This document shows positions 39,873 to 47,793 of a stretch of 47,793 nucleotides of DNA, piece after piece. Under the pieces are notes generated by a model. The model was not told the origin of the DNA, did no database searches, and saw only the letters and a list, made by a program, of their open reading frames with translations. The stretch spans positions 1 to 47,793 of the forward strand of contig CAYYYP010000025.1 of assembly GCA_964475985.1 (NCBI GenBank). The letters run 5' to 3'. A program made the translations under genes and the position numbers. Each line of letters opens with the position of its first letter. Positions within the stretch are counted from its first letter, which is position 1. This DNA is from CAYYYP01 sp964475985. Its GTDB lineage: Bacteria; Bdellovibrionota; UBA1018; CAYHWW01.

Positions 39873-41732
39873 ATGGCACAAATTGTCTTGGGCAAAGTCG
39901 AAAGCGCTAGTGCAGTTCCCTTGGGCACCTTTTCATTACACAAGCGCATCACGACACTGGGATATGATTCTGGTTTGGACATTGCGCTGCAAAGCCAAGG
40001 CAATGGCGTAGTATGCACATTCATGAAGGATGAAACGGACAAGTATGAAGTCATTCCTTCCCCGAGAATCCGGCTCTTGCACAACGGTCAGGTCATAACC
40101 CAAAAAATGAAGTTAAAGCATTGCGATAGACTCGAATGGGAAGGCGGGTGCGCAGCATTTTTAGATTCAACGCTTCCGCCAGCTTTGGGCTCTACTGGCG
40201 AAGCACACCACGCGCGCTGGGTTCAAGTCTCAGCTAATCTCGCGGAACTTTTGCAAGCAGGTGGTGCCGGTCAAGGTCTTATCCTAACGCAAGTTTTAGA
40301 CACCCTCGTGGAACTCGCGAACGCAGAGCAAGGAGCCATCCTAACGGAGAAGGGTCGCGATGGTTCGTGGCATTTGCTTATGCACAGACTCGCCGAGGAT
40401 CAAAGCCCAGTTGAGCAAAAACGAAAAATATTTAGCGACTCTATCTTACAGAAGGCCCTTACGACCAAGAAGCCCGTATATATCGAGAGCATGATTGGCC
40501 ATGAGCTCTCCAGCACGGCCTCCGTAATCGAAGCGCGGATTTTTTCGGCCGCGTGTTTTCCCCTTATGACGCAAGGGCGGGTCATCGGTGCGCTTTACCT
40601 CTCCACTAGATCCGCTGGTCGCAGTATTCAAAAATCAAGCCTCCAGGAAATTGGCATTTTGGCTACGCAAACCGCGCTGCTGCTCTCCACCCTTCATGAA
40701 CTCGAAGTCGTACGCTCAGAAAATTTTGACCTCAAAGATTCAAAGCAAGATCCAAAAGCTAGTATTTTCACGTTCTCCACCCCTCAGAGCCCCATGGCCG
40801 AAGTAGAGAAAAAAATTGTAAAACTTGCACCTACTGATCTTAATATTCTTATTTTAGGTGAAACCGGTACCGGGAAGGAACTCACGGCCAACGCGTTACA
40901 TAAAAAAAGTGGAAGGGCCGCTAAACCATTCGTCGCCATTAACTGCGCCGCGATCCCGGAGACTTTGCTTGAATCGACACTTTTTGGTTATGAGAAGGGC
41001 GCGTTTACGGGAGCCATAAAATCTCAGCCCGGAAAATTTCTGGCGGCCCATGGAGGAACTCTATTCCTTGATGAAATCGGCGATTTGTCGATGGATTTGC
41101 AGGCAAAGCTGCTACGGGTACTACAGGAAAAAATTGTTGAACCAGTTGGTTCGCTAAAGGGCACCCCTATCGATGTTCGGATCGTATGCGCAACCCACAA
41201 GCCCCTTGACGCCCTTATGAAACAGGGAAAATTTCGCCAAGATCTTTATTTTAGATTGGCGGGTGCAACTCTTCAGCTTCCTGCCCTAAGAAAACGCAAA
41301 TCAGATATTCCGGCGCTAGCGGAACATTTTTTACGGAAAGCCCAAGCGAGCCTTGCGGGTACTCCAGTTAAACATTTCTCCCCTGAGGCACTCGCGTTCA
41401 TCGAAAACTACCTTTGGCCGGGAAATATTCGGGAGCTTGAACAAGTTATCACGAGAGCGACTTTACTCGCAGAGGGCAACGAAATCTTAGTGCAGGATCT
41501 TGATCTTGATCAGTCCCAACGCATGGTTTCCCTGGCCCCCGGAAGCTCCGGCAATGATTTAGAAGAACAAGATTTTGCGAGCTTGGACGAAGCCCAAAAG
41601 GCATTTACTACCAGTTTTGTGCAAAAAACTTTGGAGCGAAACGAAGGCAATCGAACGGCAACCTCCTACAAACTTGGAATTTCGGAGCGCACGCTCTACC
41701 GAATCCTTTCGGGGAAAAACCAAGCTGTCTGA
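39873..41732 (+). CDS. FHA-like/GAF sigma-54-dependent activator
   Basis: The 619 aa protein has an N-terminal FHA-type segment (about 1-100, degenerate), a GAF domain (about 115-270), a sigma-54 AAA+ domain (Walker A GETGTGKE near 329-336, GAFTGA near 376-381, GTLFLDEIGDLS) and a Fis-type C-terminal helix-turn-helix (NRTATSYKLGISERTLYRIL). The order kinase-activator suggests that the kinase or a bound phosphothreonine controls it. A sigma-54 promoter follows it at 41873-41886. Confidence 0.92.
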   Translation: MAQIVLGKVESASAVPLGTFSLHKRITTLGYDSGLDIALQSQGNGVVCTFMKDETDKYEVIPSPRIRLLHNGQVITQKMKLKHCDRLEWEGGCAAFLDSTLPPALGSTGEAHHARWVQVSANLAELLQAGGAGQGLILTQVLDTLVELANAEQGAILTEKGRDGSWHLLMHRLAEDQSPVEQKRKIFSDSILQKALTTKKPVYIESMIGHELSSTASVIEARIFSAACFPLMTQGRVIGALYLSTRSAGRSIQKSSLQEIGILATQTALLLSTLHELEVVRSENFDLKDSKQDPKASIFTFSTPQSPMAEVEKKIVKLAPTDLNILILGETGTGKELTANALHKKSGRAAKPFVAINCAAIPETLLESTLFGYEKGAFTGAIKSQPGKFLAAHGGTLFLDEIGDLSMDLQAKLLRVLQEKIVEPVGSLKGTPIDVRIVCATHKPLDALMKQGKFRQDLYFRLAGATLQLPALRKRKSDIPALAEHFLRKAQASLAGTPVKHFSPEALAFIENYLWPGNIRELEQVITRATLLAEGNEILVQDLDLDQSQRMVSLAPGSSGNDLEEQDFASLDEAQKAFTTSFVQKTLERNEGNRTATSYKLGISERTLYRILSGKNQAV

Positions 41733-41872
41733 CAAATTTGGCACAGTGGCCTAAGGTCTGATCATCCCAATGCGCTTAACCCAGGGCGTATATTTTTAGT
41801 TACTGAAAAAAAGGGCATATTTTAGGCCGATTCTTACGACTTCCAAAAAGGCATACGAATTAGTAATGCCCT

Positions 41873-41887
41873 GGTGCAACCTCTGCA
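41873..41887 (+). promoter_or_regulatory. Candidate sigma-54 promoter of the two envelope-protein genes
   Basis: TGGTGCAACCTCTGCA has GG (41873-41874) and GC (41885-41886) ten bases apart; -24 is TGGTGC and -12 is CTGCA, two or three mismatches. It lies just behind the sigma-54 activator gene and about 45 bases before the ATG at 41930. The activator's own binding sites would lie in 41733-41860, in which I see no clear palindrome. Confidence 0.6.
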
Positions 41888-41929
41888 TTTGAACTCCTCG
41901 TCCATATTTCAAAAGGAGGAAGAGTTTAA

Positions 41930-42697
41930 ATGAAGAAAAGAATTTTTATCCCCGGTCTAGTGATGGCAACGGTCGCCGTGATGGTGAATGCGACTTCAAC
42001 CTTGGCGGCTCAGTACCAGATGATGTTTAACAATGTTGAGCAGGGCGCCGGCAGTCATGCCGCTCCTCAGTTGAATGTCGGAGACGGAACCAGAAAAAAC
42101 CTGGCAAAACGGGATTTACCAGATGAAAGCCAAAGCCCTGCAGAAACTTCAAATCCAAATTCAACTTTAGAAACTCAAGTCATCAAAGAGGATTTTACCT
42201 TAGCTTCCACCAGGCCAAAAAAGTATTTCAGACTTGGCCTGCTTGCCGCAGCCGTTAACGAATCCCACGAGATTATTTCTGGAGCTAACGCCCAGAAACT
42301 TGCGTCTTCCAGTAATTCAGTTTCTGGAGAACTCATGTTGGGATTTTTTCCGCTAGAAAGCCTAGGCCTAAATTTATTTATGCAAAGCAATACAATCAAT
42401 CAACCCGTACTAGGGGCAGAAATCGAAGTGCTTCCCGTCCATGCGCAAATTTTTGACTTGGAAAATTTCCTAGAATGGGGCTTCTTAGCGGGATTTTCAA
42501 CTCAAGGGCGCCGCGAGCTTAAAAATTTAGGCATTAGCGATGGCCTCGCCCCCGCCGGAACGGTTCATTTAGGAACAAGACTAGGTCTAAATTTTGGAAA
42601 TACCTTTTCCGTGAGCGGCGGAATAAGGCTTAACGTCACGTCGCGGTCTTCCTACGACTATCTCACGGGCGACGTAGGCCTACTGGTTCATCTTTAA
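41930..42697 (+). CDS. Envelope beta-barrel-like protein, paralogue A
   Basis: The 255 aa protein has a signal peptide (ATVAVMVNATSTLA), a distinctive mature N-terminus YQMMFNNVEQG followed by PQLNV, a disordered Ser/Pro segment, and a C-terminal amphipathic-strand region ending GDVGLLVHL. AAAGGAGG precedes the ATG. The downstream gene has the same N-terminal motif, so the two are paralogues. Function unknown; probably outer membrane. Confidence 0.75.
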   Translation: MKKRIFIPGLVMATVAVMVNATSTLAAQYQMMFNNVEQGAGSHAAPQLNVGDGTRKNLAKRDLPDESQSPAETSNPNSTLETQVIKEDFTLASTRPKKYFRLGLLAAAVNESHEIISGANAQKLASSSNSVSGELMLGFFPLESLGLNLFMQSNTINQPVLGAEIEVLPVHAQIFDLENFLEWGFLAGFSTQGRRELKNLGISDGLAPAGTVHLGTRLGLNFGNTFSVSGGIRLNVTSRSSYDYLTGDVGLLVHL

Positions 42698-42713
42698 AAA
42701 AGAGAGAATAAAA

Positions 42714-43577
42714 ATGAAAAAAAGAAACTTTATCGTAACGCCTGAATCCCTTGAAAAATCAGAAAGACTCTCCCAAGAAATCTTCTGGGTGTTCGTGCCC
42801 ATTGCGGCTCTTATGGTTTTACTTGCTCTTACATTAAGTCTTACGGACCAGGCCTGGTCGGCCACCTACAACCTGTATTTCAATAATGCGGAGCAAGGTG
42901 ACCATAGTCAGTCGAAACCTCAGATCAACGTGAACCCTAAAAAAGGGGTGAAGTCCCAGGAGCTGGATAGAGAAATTGAAGAGGAGGAGGAAGACGCCGA
43001 ACCTGTAGAAAAACAAAAATCCGTGCGGAAGGAGGAGCTTGAGGAAGAGCCTACCGAAAAGGCTCCGCCCGAAAAACGGATTTCTCCCGACGAAAATTTT
43101 GCGGGTTGGAACCGAGTTCATGCCCGTATGATCGGATCCATATTTGGGGCAAGCATGCATTCCTCTGCCGAAAGCTTTGATAACTTCGATGATCTGTGGA
43201 TTCGTCCAGAGAAACCAAAGGGCGGTTATGAATCAAGCCCAGTAGGTTTTGGTTTCGAATTTGGACTTTTCTTCAACCAGTACGTTGGGGTGAATTTGTT
43301 TACGAACGGACTTTTTTATGGGCTTGCCGGAATTGAAGGGGAACTGAACCCCTTTGGCATATCCAGTTCAAACCTCACATTAGGCCTTATGTTCGGCTGG
43401 ACAGAATCGGGAGTTTTTCTTCAAGGCCCAAGTTCAAGCCATGCGGGGGCTAGGCTTTCCTACGCGCTTTCAAAGCACCTGGATTTAAGTCTAGCCATAA
43501 GAAACTACCTACCCTTAAGCCCAGATTCTCGGCTTCAGTATTTCGAAGCCCAGGGAGGCTTAAGCGTGCGTTTGTAA
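42714..43577 (+). CDS. Envelope beta-barrel-like protein, paralogue B
   Basis: The 287 aa protein has a long N-terminal cytoplasmic stretch and signal/anchor helix (about 22-45), then YNLYFNNAEQG and PQINV as in the upstream gene, a very acidic Glu/Lys-rich linker (EEEEDAEPVEKQKS), and a strand-rich C-terminal part ending GGLSVRL. It follows the first gene by 16 bases. The stop codon lies in the loop of a terminator-like hairpin. Function unknown. Confidence 0.73.
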   Translation: MKKRNFIVTPESLEKSERLSQEIFWVFVPIAALMVLLALTLSLTDQAWSATYNLYFNNAEQGDHSQSKPQINVNPKKGVKSQELDREIEEEEEDAEPVEKQKSVRKEELEEEPTEKAPPEKRISPDENFAGWNRVHARMIGSIFGASMHSSAESFDNFDDLWIRPEKPKGGYESSPVGFGFEFGLFFNQYVGVNLFTNGLFYGLAGIEGELNPFGISSSNLTLGLMFGWTESGVFLQGPSSSHAGARLSYALSKHLDLSLAIRNYLPLSPDSRLQYFEAQGGLSVRL

Positions 43578-43590
43578 AAAACGCACGCTT
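43562..43590. terminator. Perfect 12-bp hairpin between convergent genes
   Basis: AAGCGTGCGTTT (43562-43573) and AAACGCACGCTT (43579-43590) flank a five-base loop. The TAA stop of the preceding gene (43575-43577) lies in the loop. No clear U-run follows on either strand, so it may be a bidirectional terminator with weak U-tract. Confidence 0.65.
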
Positions 43591-43600
43591 ACGACCTAGG

Positions 43601-43933
43601 CTAAACCGCTCCGGCTTTGCTTAGAGCTTTTTGCAAATCACCTGATTCATACATTTCACTTATAATATCGCAACCGCCTACAAATTCCCCGCCGATGAAG
43701 ATTTGAGGAACCGTTGGCCACTGGGTGTATTCTTCTAACGCGCCCCAAAGCGGATCATCGGACAGCACATCAAACGCAGGAATTTCTTTAACGCCAGCCG
43801 CCTTAAGCATCTGGCAGGCCCGTGCAGAAAAACCGCACTGCGGAAATTGCGGAGTACCTTTCATAAATACAAAAACTTTATTTGATTTCACTTTTTCTTC
43901 AACGTTTGATTTTAAATCCACAGCCATATTCAT
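43601..43933 (-). CDS. grxD: Monothiol glutaredoxin (Grx4/GrxD family)
   Basis: The 110 aa protein has the monothiol site CGFS (33-36), the VFMKGTPQFPQ start, the glutathione-binding WPTVPQIFIGGEFVGGCD, and the usual helix after it. These proteins carry or deliver [2Fe-2S] clusters. BolA directly precedes it in the operon, which matches the known Grx-BolA partnership. Confidence 0.95.
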   Translation of the reverse strand: MNMAVDLKSNVEEKVKSNKVFVFMKGTPQFPQCGFSARACQMLKAAGVKEIPAFDVLSDDPLWGALEEYTQWPTVPQIFIGGEFVGGCDIISEMYESGDLQKALSKAGAV

Positions 43934-43950
43934 TCTCCTTCTTATTAAAA

Positions 43951-44253
43951 CTAATTTCTTTTACCCTGCGTCTCCGCTTGCGCGGGCGTCATGGTTTTGA
44001 TGGTGAGCGCGTGTACACGGCCAGACTGAATGTCCGCTTCAAAAACCTTCTGCACCATACGGTGACAGGCCATAATGGAAAGGCCTTCGAAACTCTCGCT
44101 GACGGCTATAACTTGCCAATGATCTTGGGTACCGGTCAAATCAATGAATTGAGCCTTGGTACCGGGCAAGCCTTTTTCCAATTGTACTTCAAGATCCCTT
44201 GCGCTGGGAAGCCCTGGAATTGTGGGTTTAGAAAAACTAATGGGAATGCTCAT
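43951..44253 (-). CDS. bolA: BolA-family protein
   Basis: The 100 aa protein contains the BolA fold sequence FEGLSIMACHRMVQKVFEAD and a final HALTIKTMTPAQ, typical of BolA/YrbA proteins. It forms a complex with monothiol glutaredoxins. Its ATG overlaps the dUTPase stop, and grxD follows 17 bases later, so the three form one minus-strand operon. Confidence 0.92.
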   Translation of the reverse strand: MSIPISFSKPTIPGLPSARDLEVQLEKGLPGTKAQFIDLTGTQDHWQVIAVSESFEGLSIMACHRMVQKVFEADIQSGRVHALTIKTMTPAQAETQGKRN

Positions 44254-44864
44254 GAGTGTCCTCCGGTACTGCCAAAACCACCTGCCCCGCGGGTAGTGGT
44301 GTCAGAAAAATTTTCAACTTCAACAAATTTTGGATGCAAAACGGGGGTAAACATTATCTGTGCAATACGTTCACCCGGCAACACGCTGCGTTCCTCGGTG
44401 TCGACATTTTGCAGGGCGACGATAATTTCGCCCTGGTAATCAGCGTCGATGAGCCCTACGCCCTGTTTTACGACCAAACCTTTTTTAGTGCCCAATCCTG
44501 AGCGTGAGAGGATCAAGGCGCAAAGATTGCGATTTCCCATAAAAATCGAAATTCCCGTAGGGAAAAAATGAGTAGCCCCGGGTTTCAATACAATCGGTTC
44601 ATCGTGACAGGCAAAAAGATCCATGCCCGCCGCCGCGTCGCTGCCATACTGTGGCAACCCAAATTCTTTTAGTTTAGGCCTTAAAACCTTAAGCTCAATT
44701 TCGTAGGCCCGGTGTGCTTCATCTGCCCTGAGCGTCATGGGAGTTACGGGAGGCACGCCGACGGATACGGTGGGGTTCCCGGTGGCGGTACGATCTTGCC
44801 CAGGGGTGATGGCTGACTTCGTATTTATACCCTTAAAATCCTGCTGCATGATTTGATTCTCCAT
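44250..44864 (-). CDS. dut: dUTP diphosphatase
   Basis: Hydrolyses dUTP to dUMP and pyrophosphate. The trimeric dUTPase motifs are present in order: AAAGMDLFAC, SRSGLGTKKGLVV, GLIDADYQGE, ERIAQIMFTPV and GAGGFGSTG at the C-terminus. A non-conserved extension of about 60 residues precedes the core. ATG 44864 is used here; ATG 44849, which has GGAG upstream, is equally possible. An upstream in-frame ATG at 44882 is less likely. Confidence 0.94.
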   Translation of the reverse strand: MENQIMQQDFKGINTKSAITPGQDRTATGNPTVSVGVPPVTPMTLRADEAHRAYEIELKVLRPKLKEFGLPQYGSDAAAGMDLFACHDEPIVLKPGATHFFPTGISIFMGNRNLCALILSRSGLGTKKGLVVKQGVGLIDADYQGEIIVALQNVDTEERSVLPGERIAQIMFTPVLHPKFVEVENFSDTTTRGAGGFGSTGGHS

Positions 44865-44904
44865 AATGAGAAGGCGTAACATAGGAGAGGGGGCCTGGGC
44901 TAAC

Positions 44905-45312
44905 TTGAAAAAGCTGAACTTTTATTTATTCATACGCAGAAGCGCCCTAATTCTTACGCTTCCATTGCTGCACCTTGCATGCACCTCCATGGGTACGGAA
45001 GCCAAAATGAAAGCCCCCGGTGGCAAGGGGCCCATCACTAAAACTTTGGTAAAAAATCAAAGGGCGCTGGAGGCATGCATTCCGGAAAGCATCAGTCTTA
45101 ACAGCGGTGAAGGGCTAAAAATGATTGTGCGATTTGAGGTCCAGGAGACCGGCCGCGTCTCAGGGCTTGAGATTGAACGGATGTCTTCGCCGGACCCAGA
45201 TTTTGGGGCGTGCATCATGAAAAAAATCCAACGCATGAAGTTTGACGAGCCTGAGTTCGGCGAGCCGTTACGGGTGCGCTATCCGCTCATATTTGAGCAA
45301 GGGGGAAGTTAA
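44905..45312 (+). CDS. Lipoprotein with AgmX/PglI-type C-terminal domain
   Basis: The most likely start is a TTG at 44905, where the signal peptide begins (KKLNFYLFIRRSALILTL) with lipobox LHLACTS; an ATG at 44866 would add 13 residues. The mature part ends in ALEACIPESISLNSGEGLKM, then FEVQETGRVSGLEIE and PLIFEQGG, resembling AgmX/PglI/TonB-like C-terminal domains with conserved Cys pairs. Such proteins occur in gliding or energy-coupled envelope systems. Function unassigned. Confidence 0.75.
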   Translation: MKKLNFYLFIRRSALILTLPLLHLACTSMGTEAKMKAPGGKGPITKTLVKNQRALEACIPESISLNSGEGLKMIVRFEVQETGRVSGLEIERMSSPDPDFGACIMKKIQRMKFDEPEFGEPLRVRYPLIFEQGGS

Positions 45313-46398
45313 TTGTTTCAGTTTATAAAATCAAATGTTGGTGTGTTGGTTAAAACTATTTCCATTGGCATTTTTTGTTCGTCCATCGGCTACGCAGAAG
45401 GAACGCTACCCCCGGCGACGATCCAGAAAATTTTTGGTGCGGTAAAAACTAAAGTGCTGGCCGGCGCGGGCGGATCAGAAAGCCTGCGGGCCGAAGGGGA
45501 AGGCCTTAATAAAGGCGATACGGTGGAAACTGGGGCGGAAACCGTGGCCATTACACTACCGAACGGAAACGAAATCTATTTAGCGCCGCAAACCTCGATT
45601 AAATTCTCTGATTTTAATGACCCCATCAACCCCAGACCCGCCAGCAAAGGACTTCGCGTGGTGGAAGAACGCGAAGAAACCTCTGCCCAAAGTCCCCGGG
45701 ATTATTTTGAACTTAAGTCGGGAACGATCTGGCTGCTAACGGCTACGGGCTTTGACCTTGGACATCCCGCCATCGTGCAGACGCCTGACCTCATTGCGGG
45801 AGTTGCCCGGGGAAATCTCGTCGTGGATTATGCCGCAAGCAACAAGGGCCTTTCGGTCGCGGTGCTTGAGGGAGCCGTGAAAGTTGGCAAACGCCTGAGT
45901 GATGTAGATAGAAATAAAAAAGTGCAATTCGTGAGCTCAGGGTTACGGGTTCATGGAGAAGGTCAGCAACTTTTTAAACCGAAAAAATTTAAGCGCAGCG
46001 TCATTTCATCCTTCGTTCATATGCGCTCGCCAGACATCGCGTCGGAAATGTCGCGGAGGGGGCCGCGAATATTACACGGCATGACTGCAAAATTCCGAAA
46101 TCAAATGCTACCTAAAGCTGACGTTTTGAATGACGAAAGCGATGAAGAGCTTTCTTGGAACGCATTGCCTCCAGAGCCACAAAACACCCCAAAGGAAGCC
46201 GAAATGGCTAAAACTTTGACCACCGTAGCGGAGGCCGCGGCAGCAGCCATCGCGGCATTACCGGCTAAAACCGATGCCATAGCGCCCGCCCATACCGATT
46301 CTCACGCAGAGGGAAATTCTAGCATCCCCGCCGTAACCGTGGGCACTTCCGCCGGCCCCGCCATCATCCCTCCCGGAGTTACCAAAAACAGTTTATAA
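45313..46398 (+). CDS. FecR-domain envelope protein
   Basis: The 361 aa protein starts at TTG with GGGGGAA six bases upstream. The N-terminal signal sequence (about 10-30) is followed by a FecR-type domain: GDTVETGAETVAITLPNGNE, then IYLAPQTSIKF and GTIWLLTATGFDLGHPAIVQT. The C-terminal third is Ala/Pro-rich and low complexity. It follows the lipoprotein gene directly. No sigma factor is next to it, so it is more a structural envelope protein than a classic anti-sigma partner. Confidence 0.83.
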   Translation: MFQFIKSNVGVLVKTISIGIFCSSIGYAEGTLPPATIQKIFGAVKTKVLAGAGGSESLRAEGEGLNKGDTVETGAETVAITLPNGNEIYLAPQTSIKFSDFNDPINPRPASKGLRVVEEREETSAQSPRDYFELKSGTIWLLTATGFDLGHPAIVQTPDLIAGVARGNLVVDYAASNKGLSVAVLEGAVKVGKRLSDVDRNKKVQFVSSGLRVHGEGQQLFKPKKFKRSVISSFVHMRSPDIASEMSRRGPRILHGMTAKFRNQMLPKADVLNDESDEELSWNALPPEPQNTPKEAEMAKTLTTVAEAAAAAIAALPAKTDAIAPAHTDSHAEGNSSIPAVTVGTSAGPAIIPPGVTKNSL

Positions 46399-46453
46399 TT
46401 TTCGATTTTTGTAATTTACGAAAATCAAATTGTCTCCATGGAAGGAGCATTTT

Positions 46454-47779
46454 TTGTCCGATAGTTTGAGCAAGTCCAGATACCGCCTTTATTTCCAGCT
46501 GCAGCTCATTTCCCAAATTGGGAGCTGGACCCAAAGCATTGCTTTAAATGGAGCAACTTTAAAATCAAGCAATAGTCTCACGAGTCTTGCATGGCTGCAA
46601 ATCGCTGAGTTTCTGCCCATCCTACTTCTAAGTTCCTTTGCGGCGCATTTGGTTGACCGGGTAGGACCCGTGCGGGTACTCACCTACACCACGAAGTTTG
46701 CCGGACTTTTAGCGATTTTAACCGCATGCCTAGGTGCGCACCCGGCCTTGCCACACATTTATCTCATTTCTATTTTGTTTGGGGTGATTTCAAGTTTTGA
46801 CTTGCCCGCAAGGCAGGCTTTTGTTTATGGCCTGTGCCCAAGGGAAGAGATTCCTAAGGCCTTTGCCATCACGAGTTTACAATTCCACTCGGCGCGCATC
46901 ATCGGACCACTCTTAGGTACGTTTGTGGCGGCAAAACAGGGTATACATTATTGCTTTATTTTGAATGCCATAAGCTACTTGCCACTAATCTATTGCCTGC
47001 ATTGGGGATACTTCAACCATTCGCAGCGGGCAGCCAAAATCCAATCTGTATTTCATGAAGGATGGAAGGATGCATTTTTTTTGGTGCTCCGAGGACAATC
47101 CAAGGAACTTCGCTGCCGGAATTTCTTGGTCATCATCATTTCTGCTTATTTCATAAACTTTTTCTGCTTATCAATCATACCGCTCTTGCCTGCTATGAGT
47201 TTAGGCCGGGAGCTGGCTTCCTTTAGTGGACCTTCCGCCGACCATTCTTGGAAAAGTTTTGGCATCATTCAGAGCATTATTTCTGCCGGATCGTTTCTGG
47301 GCTCGGCCCTGCTCTGGATGCAAACAAAAAGAAAAGTCACCCATACTAAACAGGTGCGAACCTGGCTATCGGGCGAATTTCCGTTGCGCCTCCTACTTTT
47401 GTCCGTGATTTTTTCAAGCCTTGGAATTTTTTTGCAGCTTTCAAACACCCCGTTTTCCGTTAACTTTTTGGTAACCCTAGCAGCCCTTGGCTCCCTTACC
47501 GTTCTATGTTTGGGACAGAACGGCGCCATGTTGCAATTAGAGGCACCTCAGGAATTTAGGGCGCGGTTTTCTTACCTTTATTCCTTGGGATACTTTTTAT
47601 TCGCTCCGCTAGGTACCCTGTTTTACGCAAAAATGGGCAATTTCGTAAGTTTTGCACCTCTGCTCTGCCTAAGTGCGGTGTTCGCATTGGGATATGCACT
47701 AATCTTAATCATTCGCCAGCGGGTGCCGATTAAAACTAAGTTCCATTCTCCGGCAGAACAAATAAATTTTATTTATTGA
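46454..47779 (+). CDS. Major facilitator superfamily exporter (EntS/DHA3-like)
   Basis: The 441 aa protein has about 12 membrane helices with the early motif YFQLQLISQIGSWTQSIAL and the loop DRVGPVRVL, followed by FDLPARQAF, typical of EntS-like MFS_3 exporters. The start is TTG 46454, with AGGAG (46443-46447) six bases upstream; a TTG at 46430 is rejected. Substrate not visible. It ends close to the right edge of the window. Confidence 0.9.
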   Translation: MSDSLSKSRYRLYFQLQLISQIGSWTQSIALNGATLKSSNSLTSLAWLQIAEFLPILLLSSFAAHLVDRVGPVRVLTYTTKFAGLLAILTACLGAHPALPHIYLISILFGVISSFDLPARQAFVYGLCPREEIPKAFAITSLQFHSARIIGPLLGTFVAAKQGIHYCFILNAISYLPLIYCLHWGYFNHSQRAAKIQSVFHEGWKDAFFLVLRGQSKELRCRNFLVIIISAYFINFFCLSIIPLLPAMSLGRELASFSGPSADHSWKSFGIIQSIISAGSFLGSALLWMQTKRKVTHTKQVRTWLSGEFPLRLLLLSVIFSSLGIFLQLSNTPFSVNFLVTLAALGSLTVLCLGQNGAMLQLEAPQEFRARFSYLYSLGYFLFAPLGTLFYAKMGNFVSFAPLLCLSAVFALGYALILIIRQRVPIKTKFHSPAEQINFIY

Positions 47780-47793
47780 AAAAACCTTCGGCT

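Noticed and set aside
41741..41756. TTGGCACAGTGGCCTA as a sigma-54 promoter
   Set aside because: The -12 GC is missing at the required distance; the site at 41873-41886 fits better.
1..47793. CRISPR arrays and insertion sequences
   Set aside because: No regularly spaced repeats and no DDE or HUH transposase gene were found by eye.

Overview
The window looks like a chromosomal segment of a Gram-negative delta-type bacterium, most likely Bdellovibrionota. The evidence is a stand-alone bacterial histone-fold protein (37902-38099, -), many signal-peptide and lipobox proteins, several sigma-54 activators with matching -24/-12 promoters, a Ser/Thr kinase beside an FHA-like sigma-54 activator, and a tmRNA gene. 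The assignment is inferred from gene content, not from a database search.

Left part (1-11090) is a denitrification block. On the minus strand are an outer-membrane barrel, nirK (copper nitrite reductase fused to cytochrome c) and the start of a probable SUMF1-like protein, followed by norC-norB-norQ-norD and a Tat-exported HiPIP. A Crp/Fnr regulator diverges from norC. Near-identical TGA-N6-TCA operators with a -10 box at the same offset lie upstream of both minus-strand transcription units, and the geometry puts transcription starts on the ATG codons (leaderless mRNAs). A PAS histidine kinase and a cysteine-rich LuxR-type regulator sit between the two units.

The middle (11217-30946) carries a conjugative element. 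A 7TM-type histidine kinase plus methyltransferase operon diverges from an NtrC-type response regulator. Just after the regulator gene are TGGTC/GACCA half-sites and a textbook sigma-54 promoter, then a long plus-strand operon: small proteins, a stand-alone sigma-4 protein, VirB2, VirB3, VirB4, a VirB5-like protein, VirB6, VirB8-like, VirB9, VirB10, a VirD4/TraD coupling protein, a glycine-zipper lipoprotein and a Replic_Relax-type protein. A VOC gene sits antisense inside it. No VirB11 and no classical relaxase were seen. A 131-bp imperfect inverted repeat and a 107-nt C-free tract (candidate oriT/origin) follow, then a small DNA-binding-like protein, an XRE repressor and a large serine recombinase. 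The recombinase frame runs into the 3' end of ssrA (tmRNA, 30870-31220, -), which marks the right junction of an element integrated in ssrA. I did not find the left junction, so the denitrification block may be cargo of the element, but this is not proven.

The right part (31221-47793) looks like host core chromosome: lipoproteins and secreted proteins, a GbsR-type regulator, a class II aldolase with mtnA (possible DHAP shunt), a ferritin-like protein, a glycosyltransferase, the histone, a PEGA-domain Ser/Thr kinase with an FHA-like/GAF/sigma-54 activator and a downstream sigma-54 promoter feeding two paralogous envelope proteins, then grxD-bolA-dut, a lipoprotein with an AgmX/PglI-type C-terminus, a FecR-domain protein and an MFS exporter.
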